Origin: Asterella californica
Lineage: Eukaryota > Streptophyta > Marchantiopsida > Marchantiales > Aytoniaceae
DNA length: 64,000 nt
Assembly (NCBI GenBank): GCA_036924285.1
Contig: JAYKYS010000007.1
Location: 8,618,001 to 8,682,000 of the forward strand
Direction of reading: 5' to 3'
This document shows positions 54,998 through 64,000 of the stretch, one piece after another. A program made the translations under genes and the position numbers. The first letter of the stretch is position 1. Each line of letters opens with the position of its first letter. The notes below the pieces were generated by a model. That model did not search any database and was not told the origin of the DNA. It saw nothing but the letters and a program-made list of their open reading frames with translations.

Positions 54998-55043
54998 AGA
55001 AGTTGGTACATGCCGGAGGATGTGCAGGTTTGGAGGGGGTGGA

Positions 55044-56563
55044 TGTCGTGATGTGAATCATTTCACATAGTAAATGATTCACCTCTCTGCTAGGAGTTAG
55101 TCTCTTTGAGTGAAGTTAAGACGTCAAAGAAGTCGATTCTGGAGGTTGTGGACATTGACGGCTACGGGTTACGCTTCTACTCCGACACTTGGGAGTTAGT
55201 AGTGATAGAAGTTAGCTTAGTGTTACTCCTAGTCCTTCATGCATATATTAACACCGTTGTGTTATACGCTTTAAGTCCTAGTAGGCTGCTAGTATGCTAG
55301 TTATCTTGTTCAAGCATTTGTGCGCTTATGCAAGTGACTTCTTACTTGTCTATGATGTTCAGTGTACGTAACTTAGGGTTTCCATGCTGATAGGGGTTTA
55401 AGCTCATGGGTTGTACTTACGTGTTGCCCATGCACGCTTTCTAGCTGGTGTAAGTTTACTTTCAAGGTTGCGTGTCATTTTAGATAGTTTAAGATTTACG
55501 TTGGCACTTTAGGAGACTTGACGTGGTAGCCTATGAGTAGAATTAAGTTACCACATGGTTTAAGGCACAAAAGGACAGCCAAGTGGAGCTATGAACTCCC
55601 ATTGGTCGTTTTTGTCTTTTGTAAAACTCTAATTTTAGAAACAGATATCTAAAGAGAGTTTGAGCATTTGGTGAGGAAACTGCAAAATCTGAGAGCACAA
55701 GAAGATGGAGCTCGTCGTGCCAAGCACTGTCAGTGAAATTCTTGATCGATTTGGATCAATAAACGAGGAGTTATGCCAATTTGAAGTTCAAGTTGAGTCA
55801 GAATTGCATCACTTTTGTTGGATTTGGGGTTTTGAGTGTCAATTGCAGCAGAATCACGGAAATTGCTTCAAACCTTCATGGTTGCGTTCACTGTCAGCAC
55901 GGCTACGACTATCCAAAAACTTTCAAGTCATTTGAGTGAGTGAGTAATTCAGGGCGGCCGCTGAAGCAGAAGAGGTCTGAAAAGCTCTCAATCTAGAGCA
56001 GCAACTTCAGAGAACGAGATCTGGAGAACGGTGTACAATCAAGAGTCCCAACTTCATAGGGGTGTTCAGCATCCTGTAGACTCCCAATCCTGTAAGAATC
56101 TTCGAAAGTGATCGAGCCAATTTTCTGTTGTAGGTCGAAATAGCTGTCTGAGTACCAGAAATTGCCGCAATATCTTTGCCTAGAACTTTTCTGTCCATAT
56201 CTTGGTGCCAGAATTTGGTCTCAAGCTGAAACTTCGTGTGTGTGCTTAGTGGGGCCTCTTTTACATGTAGGAGAAGTTTAGAAGTCTAAACCTTCACATA
56301 TTTCTGAATCTTGAGTGTCAAAGTTCACCGTCTGATCTTATCATTGCTAGTTAAGCTTGAACCTTGCTTCTTGAACATGTCAGAAGAGCCAAGAGACCTG
56401 TATGAGTGTTTTACAGTGTCACCTTGTAACTTGAAGCCTATCCTTTGAGTAAACCAGCCACAACTAGAAGCCTAGTGCTTCCCTGAGTAAGCATATCACA
56501 GCCTTCACGGTCATAACACAGTCGGAAGGTTCTGCCCGTCCCAAGAAAACTCTCACCTCGACA
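55044..56563 (+). repeat. 3' LTR (1520 bp) of the truncated relative; mosaic structure
   Basis: It begins TGTCGTGATGTGAATCATT and ends CACCTCGACA, followed by acgc. The first 110 and last 60 bases match the solo LTR at 42212-47378. The body from about 55165 (gcttctactccgacactt) through gagtaaaccagccaca matches the LTR at 32019-33392. It therefore joins two LTR types within one functional unit. Confidence 0.85.
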
Positions 56564-57329
56564 ACGCGCACAGATTGATGACTTGGCACATTTCTCTACC
56601 GTATGATCACTTAAACAAATAACCGTGAACGTGGCACCCATCACACCGTTCGACGGGTTACGCGATACGGTTCACGAAACATAGAAAAGAAACATAACAT
56701 AAGTTACAAAGGAATTTCACACAGGAGCCGAACCACAACTCGATAATGTGTATTGTTTTTTTCTTGCTTTTCATGACTTTGCTACCATATATGCCAATCC
56801 AACATTTCTTTGCATTTACATTATTTTACAATCTATGTTCAACGGTGCTATGGCGACTACTACCAAAGAGAGTTCTCTTATGTGACACGAGTGGAATAGA
56901 CTAAAACGTGATGGTGGACACGTTAGATCACATAGTCAATTACGTTCGAGTTTGCTACATCTTGGTTTGGATATGTGATCGATCATTGTTGTTTTTTTCT
57001 ACGGTGGGCTCTATGACTTGTCAAGCAGCTACATATTCTTATCTTGCTCATTCTTTCTTTATTCTTTTGTCATAGGAACTAGCGATGCACTGATCAATGT
57101 CGTGTCATCCTACTTGTCTTATCACTTGCTATTTTTCCATATTGACTTTGTACTTCATGCTATCCAATTTATGCATGTAACATGACAACATATCCATTCT
57201 CGTGATATTTTAATGTTTGATCTCAAGAGAGTAACAAAAACGAGTAGAATATGTTTGAAAAGTGTATAAACCTCCGTAAAGTGTAATTTCTCCAAGATGT
57301 CACCCCTAAGGTCAAATGAGCCCTTACGG
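56564..57329 (+). other. Flank of the mosaic LTR: dispersed repeat then AT-rich DNA
   Basis: The first ~180 bases match 53243-53423, starting exactly at the LTR boundary with acgc. The rest is AT-rich with no recognised gene, and ends in acgg at 57326-57329, directly before an inverted LTR. Confidence 0.7.
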
Positions 57330-58287
57330 TGTCGTGATGAGAGTTTTTCTGAGAAAGGCGGAACCTTTTGGCTGTGATATGATTGTGAAGACTGTGATAC
57401 GTCTGCTCAAGGAAGCACTGGGCTTCTGGCTGTGGTTGTTTACTCAAGAGACAGGCTTGGGGTTGTAACGTGAGACTATAAACACTCACACATGTCTGTT
57501 GGGTCTTCTAATATGTTCGAAAAATGAAAATCAGGTTGAACTAGTAGTGATAAGGTCAGACGGCGAACTTTAACACTCAAGAATCGGAAATATATGATAA
57601 AATTCGAAACTTCTCCTACATGTAAATGAGGTCCTATTGAACACACATACGAAATTTCAGGCTGAGATCAAATATGAGTACCGAGATATGGGCAGAAACG
57701 TTTTGAGCAAAGAAATTATGATAATTTCTGATACCCATACAACTATTTTGGCATAGAACAGAGAATTGGCTTGATAACTTCCGATGATTTTTACAAGATT
57801 TGGAGTCTACAACACGGTGAACATCCTTGTGAAATTTGACCTCCTGATTGTACACAGTTCTCCAGATCTCGAACTCTGAAGTTTCTGCTCTACATTGAGA
57901 GCTTTTCATATCCCCTCTGTTTCAGCGACCGCCCTAGATTGCTCACTCTCTCAAATGACATGAAAGTTTCTGGACAATCGTAGCCCTGTTGACAAGGAAC
58001 GCGACCACGAAGGTTTGAAGTGATTTTCTCAACTCTACTGCAATTGACAGCGAAAACCTCAGAATCACCAATTGTGATGAATTTCAACCCAATCCGAACT
58101 TCAATTTGGCCTAACTCTCTCTTTATTGCTCCAAATCTATCAAAAATTTCACTGACAGCAATTGACACAACGAGCCCTCTCTTCCCGTGTCCTCAGATTT
58201 CCGAATGTCTCTAGCAAAAGCTCGAACTCCTCTTAAGACCCATACTTCTAAGTTTAGAGTAACACAAAGGACAAAAATGGACCAATA
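57330..58287 (-). repeat. LTR fragment of the same family, inverted and interrupted
   Basis: On the minus strand it ends CTCATCACGACA and carries the conserved gagtaaacaaccacagccag and agcctgt-type blocks, back to the region resembling ttggtccatttttgtc. The match to the 32019/55044 LTRs stops at 58287, where another LTR begins. The 5' part of this LTR is presumably on the far side of that element, outside the window. Confidence 0.8.
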
Positions 58288-59024
58288 TGTTTATCAAGAG
58301 TGAGCACTACTATCTTGTCATCTTGTCTAAAAGATAGAAAGGAGGTGGAAAATATCCCTTATCTCCTTTTTGACTTGATATTAGTGGTTGGATTAAAGTT
58401 GTGGACTTTGTGGGCATTAAAAACAAGAAGAGATTCCACATGTCTCTTTTTTAGTGGGTCCTAGTGTAGAGAGGGGTGGAAATTCGAGATTTCTTAAGAA
58501 TATTCCAGAATCCTTCTAGAAGTTGTTGACTTTGAAGGAATAAGCCCATGTGAAAAGATAAGAAGCCCATGTGATTAATGCTTTTACCTTAAGTAATATC
58601 TTAGTAAAACCCGGTAAAGATAGTTATGACTGAGTTACCGAAAGAAACCAAAGTAAAAACCTAGAATGTATAAATAGATGAGTAGAGAAGAGCTCCTTAT
58701 CCTTGTTTTCACATCGTCGTAATGACAACTTGAGTAATATAGAGAGTGTGTGATATTTTAGCATGTGAGAACTTGAGAGACGTCGTTAGAATGGAGGATT
58801 TTAGGTGATGAGTTTATGGAGAATTTTAGTTTATGAGTTTATGAGTGTATGAATGAGTGAACTTAGCATTTTTCTCTTCAAGTTCATAGTGTGCTTCCAT
58901 CAAAGCCATCAGAGGTGACCCTTGAGTGAGAGACAAGCTGGACATGTTGTAGATTCATCGATGACAATCGTGGAGGTTAAGAGTTCGGGGGGTAGTTGAT
59001 CGATAGGACCGCGGAGGGTTTACA
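58288..59024 (+). repeat. 5' LTR of the Athila/Tat-like element
   Basis: It begins TGTTTATC, where the match to the older inverted LTR stops, and ends GGGTTTACA just before the primer-binding site. The length is 737 bp. A TATA box, TATAAATAG, lies at 58669-58677. The 3' LTR is not in the window, so the left boundary rests on the break in homology and the TG start. Confidence 0.7.
58669..58677 (+). promoter_or_regulatory. TATA box in the 5' LTR
   Basis: TATAAATAG is a near-consensus plant TATA box placed about 350 bases before the LTR end, a usual position for retrotransposon transcription initiation. Confidence 0.6.
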
Positions 59025-59028
59025 TTTT

Positions 59029-59045
59029 TGGTTCCATTGCCGGGA
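59029..59045 (+). promoter_or_regulatory. Primer-binding site
   Basis: TGGTTCCATTGCCGGGA follows the LTR by 4 bases. It resembles the TGGCGCCGTTGCCGGGGA site typical of Athila and Tat Gypsy elements, which supports the lineage assignment and the LTR boundary. Confidence 0.75.
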
Positions 59046-59337
59046 CCTCACTTGAAGGGATCGTTGAAAAATGTTTAGAGTTCAGTTCTATATTCGACAA
59101 AAAGAGATCATGAGAGAGCACATGGAGAGAACGTTGAGAGGAGAGAGAGCTAACGCGATGTTAGCAACGCTAGAATCTTCCGTGTATCTCGTAGTGATCT
59201 ATGACGCGTTCGAGGTCATTCTTTACATCTTGTTCACTTAAAAAGTGTTTGAGGAGAGTTGAAAAGGAATGAAACAAGAGTTGTAGAGAAAAGAGGAGAG
59301 AGAAGTTATTAGAGGAGAGAAAAATTTCAGAGTTTAA

Positions 59338-59830
59338 GAATTCATCTCTCTGAAAAATTTGTACAATTGCTGTCAGATTTTCTGTGTTTTTTATTTTCTT
59401 GTGATATTTTCCAGTATTCTAGATTAGCTGATAACCTATCTAGGACAAAAGAAATCATGGGAAAAGGTGGTCTAAAGAGTGAGCTATGAATTTTCAAAAT
59501 TGACGGGGTTTATTCATGAGAGTTGAAGAATTCTTATTTCTGGAAAATTTTTACAGTCATTGTCAGATTTTTGGTGAATTTTATTTTCCTGTGAAAATTT
59601 CCAATATTTTAGTTTGGCTGATAAGCTATTAGAGGAAACAAAAATCATGAGTAGATGATGTCTGGAGAGGGAGATAGAATTTTTCAAAGTGGAGGGGTTG
59701 ACAACCATGAGGGAAATGAAAATATACAAATTTCAATTCTCTGAAATTTTGTACAGTCAGCACCATCTCTTCTGATTAGAGAAATTTTTGTTGAAACTTC
59801 ATGAGTTAGTAGCTTGGAGGTTGAGCTACT
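59338..59830 (+). repeat. Three degenerate ~190-bp tandem repeats in the element leader
   Basis: Units start near 59338, 59528 and 59730. Each has a tctctgaaaaattt- or tttctggaaaattt-type start, a tacagtca(t/g)-like block, and further on gctgataa(c/g)ctat and aaatcatg in the first two. They lie between the primer-binding site and gag. The role is unknown; leader repeats are not rare in long plant Gypsy elements. Confidence 0.65.
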
Positions 59831-59899
59831 GGAGACCACAAAAATCTTGGAGAGATCTCTTACCGACTAAGAGATATACGTTTCGGCATACAAAGAGGT

Positions 59900-60757
59900 C
59901 TTGAATATACTTCATGAGGTATCCAGTTCGAGTGCCGAGGTTGAAGAAGAGACGTTTGGGAGTTCGAACGAAGACGGAGAAGCTAAAGTTAAGTATAGAG
60001 GAGTTACGAACACGCATCTATTGCAGTTCGAGTGTCTTTTTTGCTCTATATCAAGAAGCTTTTACGAGCATTGGCGTAGATATAAAGAAGATTGAGTTGA
60101 AAGCATCATTCACTATGGAGGCCACGAATGCTCTGGCGAAGTAGAGTGTGATCCTTACAAGAATGACTTTAAGATGTCTGCTAGGATTAGTACAGACGAT
60201 GGTCATGATGATATTATCTTAGATTCTTAAATTGGATTTTATTTCGTGTATAGCATGTATAATACACGATTTTCAGTATAAAGCTCGAAAGAGTAAGAAA
60301 GTGATGTAGAATTATTTTCCTCAAAGATATTTTGTCCACTTAATGGTTGAGAAGGCACAACATGAGTGGAAGTTCAAAAGATTGGAAAGTTAGACTTAAA
60401 AACTTTCTTCAAGGTTTAGATGTCATAGTAAGTATCAGAGAGAGCTCGAAAGAGATTATCGTTGAGTTTGAGAACACTAGTACAAAATCTTAAGTAGAAT
60501 CTCCGAGGAGAAGAGTAGAAATCGACTTGTGGTGTTATTTTTGTAGAGGGTTGGGACGTAAAGTAGTGAATTGTCCAACTAGAATCAGAATCGAGAGAGC
60601 TAAAGGGAAGTGGGAGTTTACTGATTTAAGTCTTCGAGTGGGTCTATCGTCACCACCGCCGATTCATCTTCTAGGAGAAGATCTTTGTCCAAGTTGTGGA
60701 ATGGGTGATCTGTCAAGAGGACACAAGTGCGTCGATGTGGCCGCCCTACTTACGTAA
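59900..60757 (+). pseudogene. Degenerate gag-like leader region with zinc-knuckle remnants
   Basis: Short frames include CYFCRGLGRKVVNCP near 60527-60570. This fits a CCHC knuckle whose His is replaced by Arg. A further cysteine-rich stretch, LCPSCGMGDLSRGHKC, lies near 60690-60735. Stops separate the pieces. Assignment to gag rests on these motifs and on position; it could be an additional open frame of the element. Confidence 0.4.
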
Positions 60758-61051
60758 ATAGTCGAGAAGTTGGACGAGACTCAAAGAGCTGAGACGAAGA
60801 AATTGTCGACTTCAAAAGAAGACTCGGCTTAGTTGTGATGGAGATCGTTATTCGGATGGTGGAGAATGCGATGATGCGACTCAGACTCATGATTACCTTG
60901 GGAGAAGAAATGACACAAGAGGTGTTGTTACAACCATTTCTTTTCATTTTACCTATGGTAGATTATTCTCGAATGAAATTGGTGCTGTTCGTACTCTTTT
61001 AGCGAGTAGTTATTGCACGAAGATTAGAAGAGTAGAGAGAGTAGTTATAAG

Positions 61052-61511
61052 ATGAAGAAGCTACCAGTGTTTCATAGGAAGGACAATGAAGATGTAGAAC
61101 CGTTTGTTCGAGACTTCAAAAGAGGTTGCATCGAAAACAACGTGAGAAAGAAGAAAGAATGGGTGTTGTTACTGCCAGAGTTTTTAGAAGATTTTGCTCT
61201 TACGTGGTACGAAGACCGAGTGAAGAACAAGACACCTAGTGCAGTTGAAGATACATGAGAGACGTTGAGTAACGCACTCATCGAAGAGTTTCTTCCAGAA
61301 GAAAGTTATGAGAAGCTCATGGTGGAGCTTACTCATTTGAAGCAACGGGATGACGAGAAAGTTCGGCAGTATGCCGAAAGGATGGATAAGTTGGAGTAAC
61401 GGTTTCGGACGGTTCTACGAAAGAGTGGAGACAACGTGGAACTAACGATGGCGAGGATTGGCGTTGACCAAGAACTTGATGGGAGGGTAGAGACTTTCAA
61501 TTCGAACGCAA
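61052..61511 (+). pseudogene. Gag capsid region of the Athila/Tat-like element
   Basis: Translation gives NEDVEPFVRDFKRGCIENNV, FLEDFALTWYEDRV, a TGA at 61256-61258, then EEFLPEESYEKLMVELTHLK, DDEKVRQYAERMDKLE, a TAA at 61397-61399 and further gag-like sequence. The pattern ALTWYE...L..F...EFLP is typical of the retrotransposon gag domain. A frameshift near 61508 leads into the next frame. Confidence 0.82.
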
Positions 61512-62957
61512 GTGAGATACGAGAAGCCAACAACCAAAGCGGAGGTCATCAAGATTGCGACAAATATGGAAGAGAGTTTGGATGAAGGAGATATCATCCA
61601 ACATCATCATGCCGCTATGGTGTCGACTCCGACTCTTGGTGTAACCACAACGATAGCATCTGCACCATCACAATTGGTGATTGCTTCAACGTCAGCTCCT
61701 ACTCCAACGGTGGTGCCAAGACCGTTTGTCCCAACAATGATGTCTACTGCTACCTCTGATTTCCATGCTGAGTTGAAGAGCATCACCGATACTCTTGCGG
61801 ATCTCAAGATAAATGTGGTGCAGCTACGAGAATGGAGGAACAAAGGTGGAGGAGGAGGTCAAAGAGGTTACGACAATAATCCCAACCAAGGAAATCAAGG
61901 TAACTTTGGAGACAACCAAGGTAACTTTGGAGGAATCACATGCTGGACTTGTGGAGGTTCTCATTTCCAACAAAATTGTCTTAACAACGGAGCAAGGGGT
62001 GCTGAAGCTGTCAGAATGAATGTTGGTGGAGGAAATCCATCACAAGCACGAGACAAGGGAGTGGCTACTATCGATGTAATGCGAGATTCTATCTATGAAA
62101 AGAGAGAGAGCTCGAACTCATCTCATGCACCGGTGGAGCTTTTAGCTCAAGAAAGAAAACGAACTCTATTTTCTGATGAACCAGTTTTCATGGAGGAGTC
62201 ACCAGGTAGAAGTACTCGTTCGAGTACTGTTTCGAGTGCACCAAGGGAGCCAAGAAGGAAGCTGAGGATGACGGATTTCACCATTTCATCTTCTCAAACG
62301 GGATATGATGTGGTTGAAGATGTGGGTGCTCAGAAAGCCAACATCACAGTTGGGCAATTGATTGCACTCAACCCTAGTTTACAAAGAGAACTCAGAAGAG
62401 GACTGAGTTCTAAGAGAAGCAAGAAGAAGAAACCCAAGAGCAAGACATCGAAGTTTGTGGGAGTTGGTGTGGTGGATGTGCATGCTTCAAAGGTATGCAC
62501 TAGGGCTTCAAAGATTGAAGTTCGATTGAATGATCACTACGTCTCTGATATGTTGGTGGATGGAGGGTCGGCTGTAAATGTCATATCGGAGAGGTTGATG
62601 AAGAAGTTGGGGATGGAACCAACTCGTCCGGCTAGCATTGTCGTGAGAATGACTAACAAGCAACAGGTAAGACCTCTTGGTGTGTTAGAGAAGGTGGTTG
62701 TGTCTATGATGAGAATTCAAACATTGATGTCTTTTCAAATGTTAAAAGACTCTAGTTATGATTTGCTCCTGGGTAGGCTTTGGTTGAGAGCTGTGCGCAC
62801 CACTGATAGGTGGCACAAGGGATACTTACGGATTGGGCTTAGAGATCATAGAGTGATAGTAATTTTCTCGGATGTTGGAGTTGTGACTTCTGACTCTGAT
62901 AGACCCACTAGTGACTACTGGGAATCTGATACGGAGGATGATCACAATGTCTCATAA
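61512..62957 (+). CDS. Gag C-terminus and protease of the Athila/Tat-like element
   Basis: This 481-residue open frame continues the gag (KPTTKAEVIKIATNMEESL). It carries a zinc knuckle, CWTCGGSHFQQNC, with three rather than four residues before His. After a Ser/Arg-rich linker comes a protease, SDMLVDGGSAVNVISERLM, with a DGGS active-site motif and the downstream SSYDLLLGRLWLRA. The frame is closed by a TAA after HNVS, although related sequence continues for some 40 codons in the same frame before shifting to the RT frame. Confidence 0.85.
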   Translation: MRYEKPTTKAEVIKIATNMEESLDEGDIIQHHHAAMVSTPTLGVTTTIASAPSQLVIASTSAPTPTVVPRPFVPTMMSTATSDFHAELKSITDTLADLKINVVQLREWRNKGGGGGQRGYDNNPNQGNQGNFGDNQGNFGGITCWTCGGSHFQQNCLNNGARGAEAVRMNVGGGNPSQARDKGVATIDVMRDSIYEKRESSNSSHAPVELLAQERKRTLFSDEPVFMEESPGRSTRSSTVSSAPREPRRKLRMTDFTISSSQTGYDVVEDVGAQKANITVGQLIALNPSLQRELRRGLSSKRSKKKKPKSKTSKFVGVGVVDVHASKVCTRASKIEVRLNDHYVSDMLVDGGSAVNVISERLMKKLGMEPTRPASIVVRMTNKQQVRPLGVLEKVVVSMMRIQTLMSFQMLKDSSYDLLLGRLWLRAVRTTDRWHKGYLRIGLRDHRVIVIFSDVGVVTSDSDRPTSDYWESDTEDDHNVS

Positions 62958-63079
62958 GTAGATACCGGAGATTCTTACGATCAAGAATCTTCGTCTGAGG
63001 ACGAAGGATTTGGTCGAGATGAATCATTACATCAGCTTAGTGCTATTGATTTGTTGCCTCGACTAGCAGTGAAAAAGAT

Positions 63080-63759
63080 CTTGACAAAAAAGAGTTGAGT
63101 GAGGCAGAGACTATGAGAAGACTCTCTACCTTGAAGTTTGGTATCAATGTCACTCAAGAGAAGAAAAGTAGATTCCTAGATATATTTCAAAAATATATCC
63201 ATGTGTTTGCTTTCAGCTACAAGGATTTGAAGGAGGTGACTCTAGAGACTCATCGAATCGAATTGGAGGAGAACGCAAGACCAATTCGACAGAAGCAAAG
63301 AAGAGTCAATCCTACAAAGACAATGATAGTCAATGAGGAGATAGACAAGTTGAAGGAGGCAAGTTTCATCTACGAGGTGGAGAACTCAGAATGGGTTTCA
63401 TCCATTGTGATTGTCAATAAAAAGAATGATAAGTGGCGAGTGTGCATAGACTATAAGAAGATGAATGTAGTTACCAAGAAGGATTATTATCCTCTACCAT
63501 TTATAGATGAGATTTTGGAGGAAGTTGCTGATCATGAGTGGTACAGCTTTGGTGATGGTTATTGTGGGTATAACCAGATCAAGATAGCACAAGAGTATCA
63601 ACAGTTGACTACTTTCACTACTCCTTGGGGAACATTTCGGATGATGTCATTTGGACTCTGTAATGCTCCGGTCACGTTTCAGAGGTTCATGAACAAGGTG
63701 TTTGAATCATTCATAGGGAAGTTTGTTCGTGATTTCATTGACGATTTTTGTGTGTACGG
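63080..63759 (+). CDS. Reverse transcriptase, N-terminal part, interrupted
   Basis: The motifs are THRIELEENARPIRQKQRRV, KLKEASFIYEVENSEWVSSI, WRVCIDYKKMNVVTKKDYYP, DGYCGYNQIKIAQEYQQLT, RMMSFGLCNAPVTFQRFM and the catalytic FVRDFIDDFCVYG. It stops at 63759, where an LTR begins, so the thumb, RNase H and integrase are beyond that insertion. A one-base frame offset separates it from the protease frame near 63080. Confidence 0.9.
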
Positions 63760-64000
63760 TGTCGTGTCATGGACCGGCTCCTATCTGAAATTCAAACTTT
63801 GATGCTTGTCGCTCCAAAGACACTCATGAGAAAGACAAGCTAGGCCCTAGCTTACGGGCTTTTGGCATCACTTCGGATCTCCATTTTCATCGCATAGATG
63901 GGTAGAGCTCCTTGTCAGCTTTCCATAGGCACTTCATCTACTTCGTTTGGACGCCTAGTGGAAAAGTTACAAGACTCGAAAGATGGAGAAAACAAGCTAG
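63760..64000 (+). mobile_element. Start of an LTR of the 43511 family, running off the window
   Basis: The sequence TGTCGTGTCATGGACCGGC matches 43511 onward and includes one full 157-bp unit (63840-63996) before the window ends. It interrupts the RT gene directly after its catalytic motif. The left flank is acgg (63756-63759), so the predicted right-hand duplication outside the window is acgg. Confidence 0.85.

Larger units (their letters stand above)
58288..63759 (+). mobile_element. Gypsy element with Athila/Tat-like primer-binding site, 5' portion, interrupted at 63760
   Basis: The order is 5' LTR (58288-59024), primer-binding site, a leader with repeats, gag, protease and RT, all on the plus strand. 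The body ends in mid-RT, where LTR sequence of the 43511 family begins. Several stops and frameshifts break gag and pol. The element inserted into the inverted LTR fragment on its left. Confidence 0.85.

Overview
The window is nuclear DNA of a land plant outside the flowering plants. The best guess is a bryophyte-like streptophyte: two spliced nuclear genes have close plant homologues, and a fragment of the plastid gene chlN, which flowering plants lost, sits at the left end. The window holds two intact-looking genes, one decayed Mutator-like DNA transposon, and about 33 kb of nested LTR retrotransposons, mostly Gypsy type.

Layout. 1-2.8 kb is a patchwork of degraded organelle DNA: two plastid 23S rRNA pieces in opposite orientation, two chlN pieces in opposite orientation, an rbcL scrap and an organellar tRNA-Ala(UGC). 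2.8-10.5 kb is AT-rich intergenic DNA with two sets of old repeats. 10.6-13.9 kb (+) is a four-exon gene for a PPR-SMR protein of the pTAC2 family, a plastid transcription factor. A 72-base near-perfect hairpin lies just behind it. 14.5-21.8 kb is a Mutator-like element with terminal inverted repeats, a probable 9-bp target duplication and a transposase broken by stop codons. 23.6-28.6 kb (-) is a nine-exon gene for a plant O-fucosyltransferase-family glycosyltransferase. 28.6-31.2 kb has no gene that I recognise.

31-64 kb is a retrotransposon nest. The oldest layer is a minus-strand chromovirus (gag, protease, RT, RNase H, integrase, chromodomain; 31.3-49.8 kb). It was split twice: by an almost full-length plus-strand Gypsy element (32019-40688, two 1374-bp LTRs about 1% apart) and by a solo LTR (42212-47378), which itself holds a second, 3.26-kb solo LTR (43511-46774) and a tRNA-derived SINE. 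Removing the two inserts that lie in the chromovirus rejoins its open protein sequence exactly at both sites. Further right are inverted LTR copies (49.8-54.5 kb), the 3' end of a relative of the full-length element (54.5-56.6 kb), an inverted LTR fragment (57.3-58.3 kb) and a different Gypsy element (58.3-63.8 kb) with an Athila/Tat-like primer-binding site. Its RT gene is interrupted at 63760 by another copy of the 3.26-kb-LTR family, which runs off the window.

Main new observation: elements whose LTRs begin TGTCG and end CGACA make 4-bp target duplications with a CpG in the middle. There are three two-sided cases (acgc, gcgt, acgt) and three one-sided cases (acgc, acgg, acgg), which suggests a CpG-centred integration preference. 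No virus, toxin gene or CRISPR array is seen. The coding exons were inferred from reading frame, GT-AG sites and remembered family sequence, not from transcripts.
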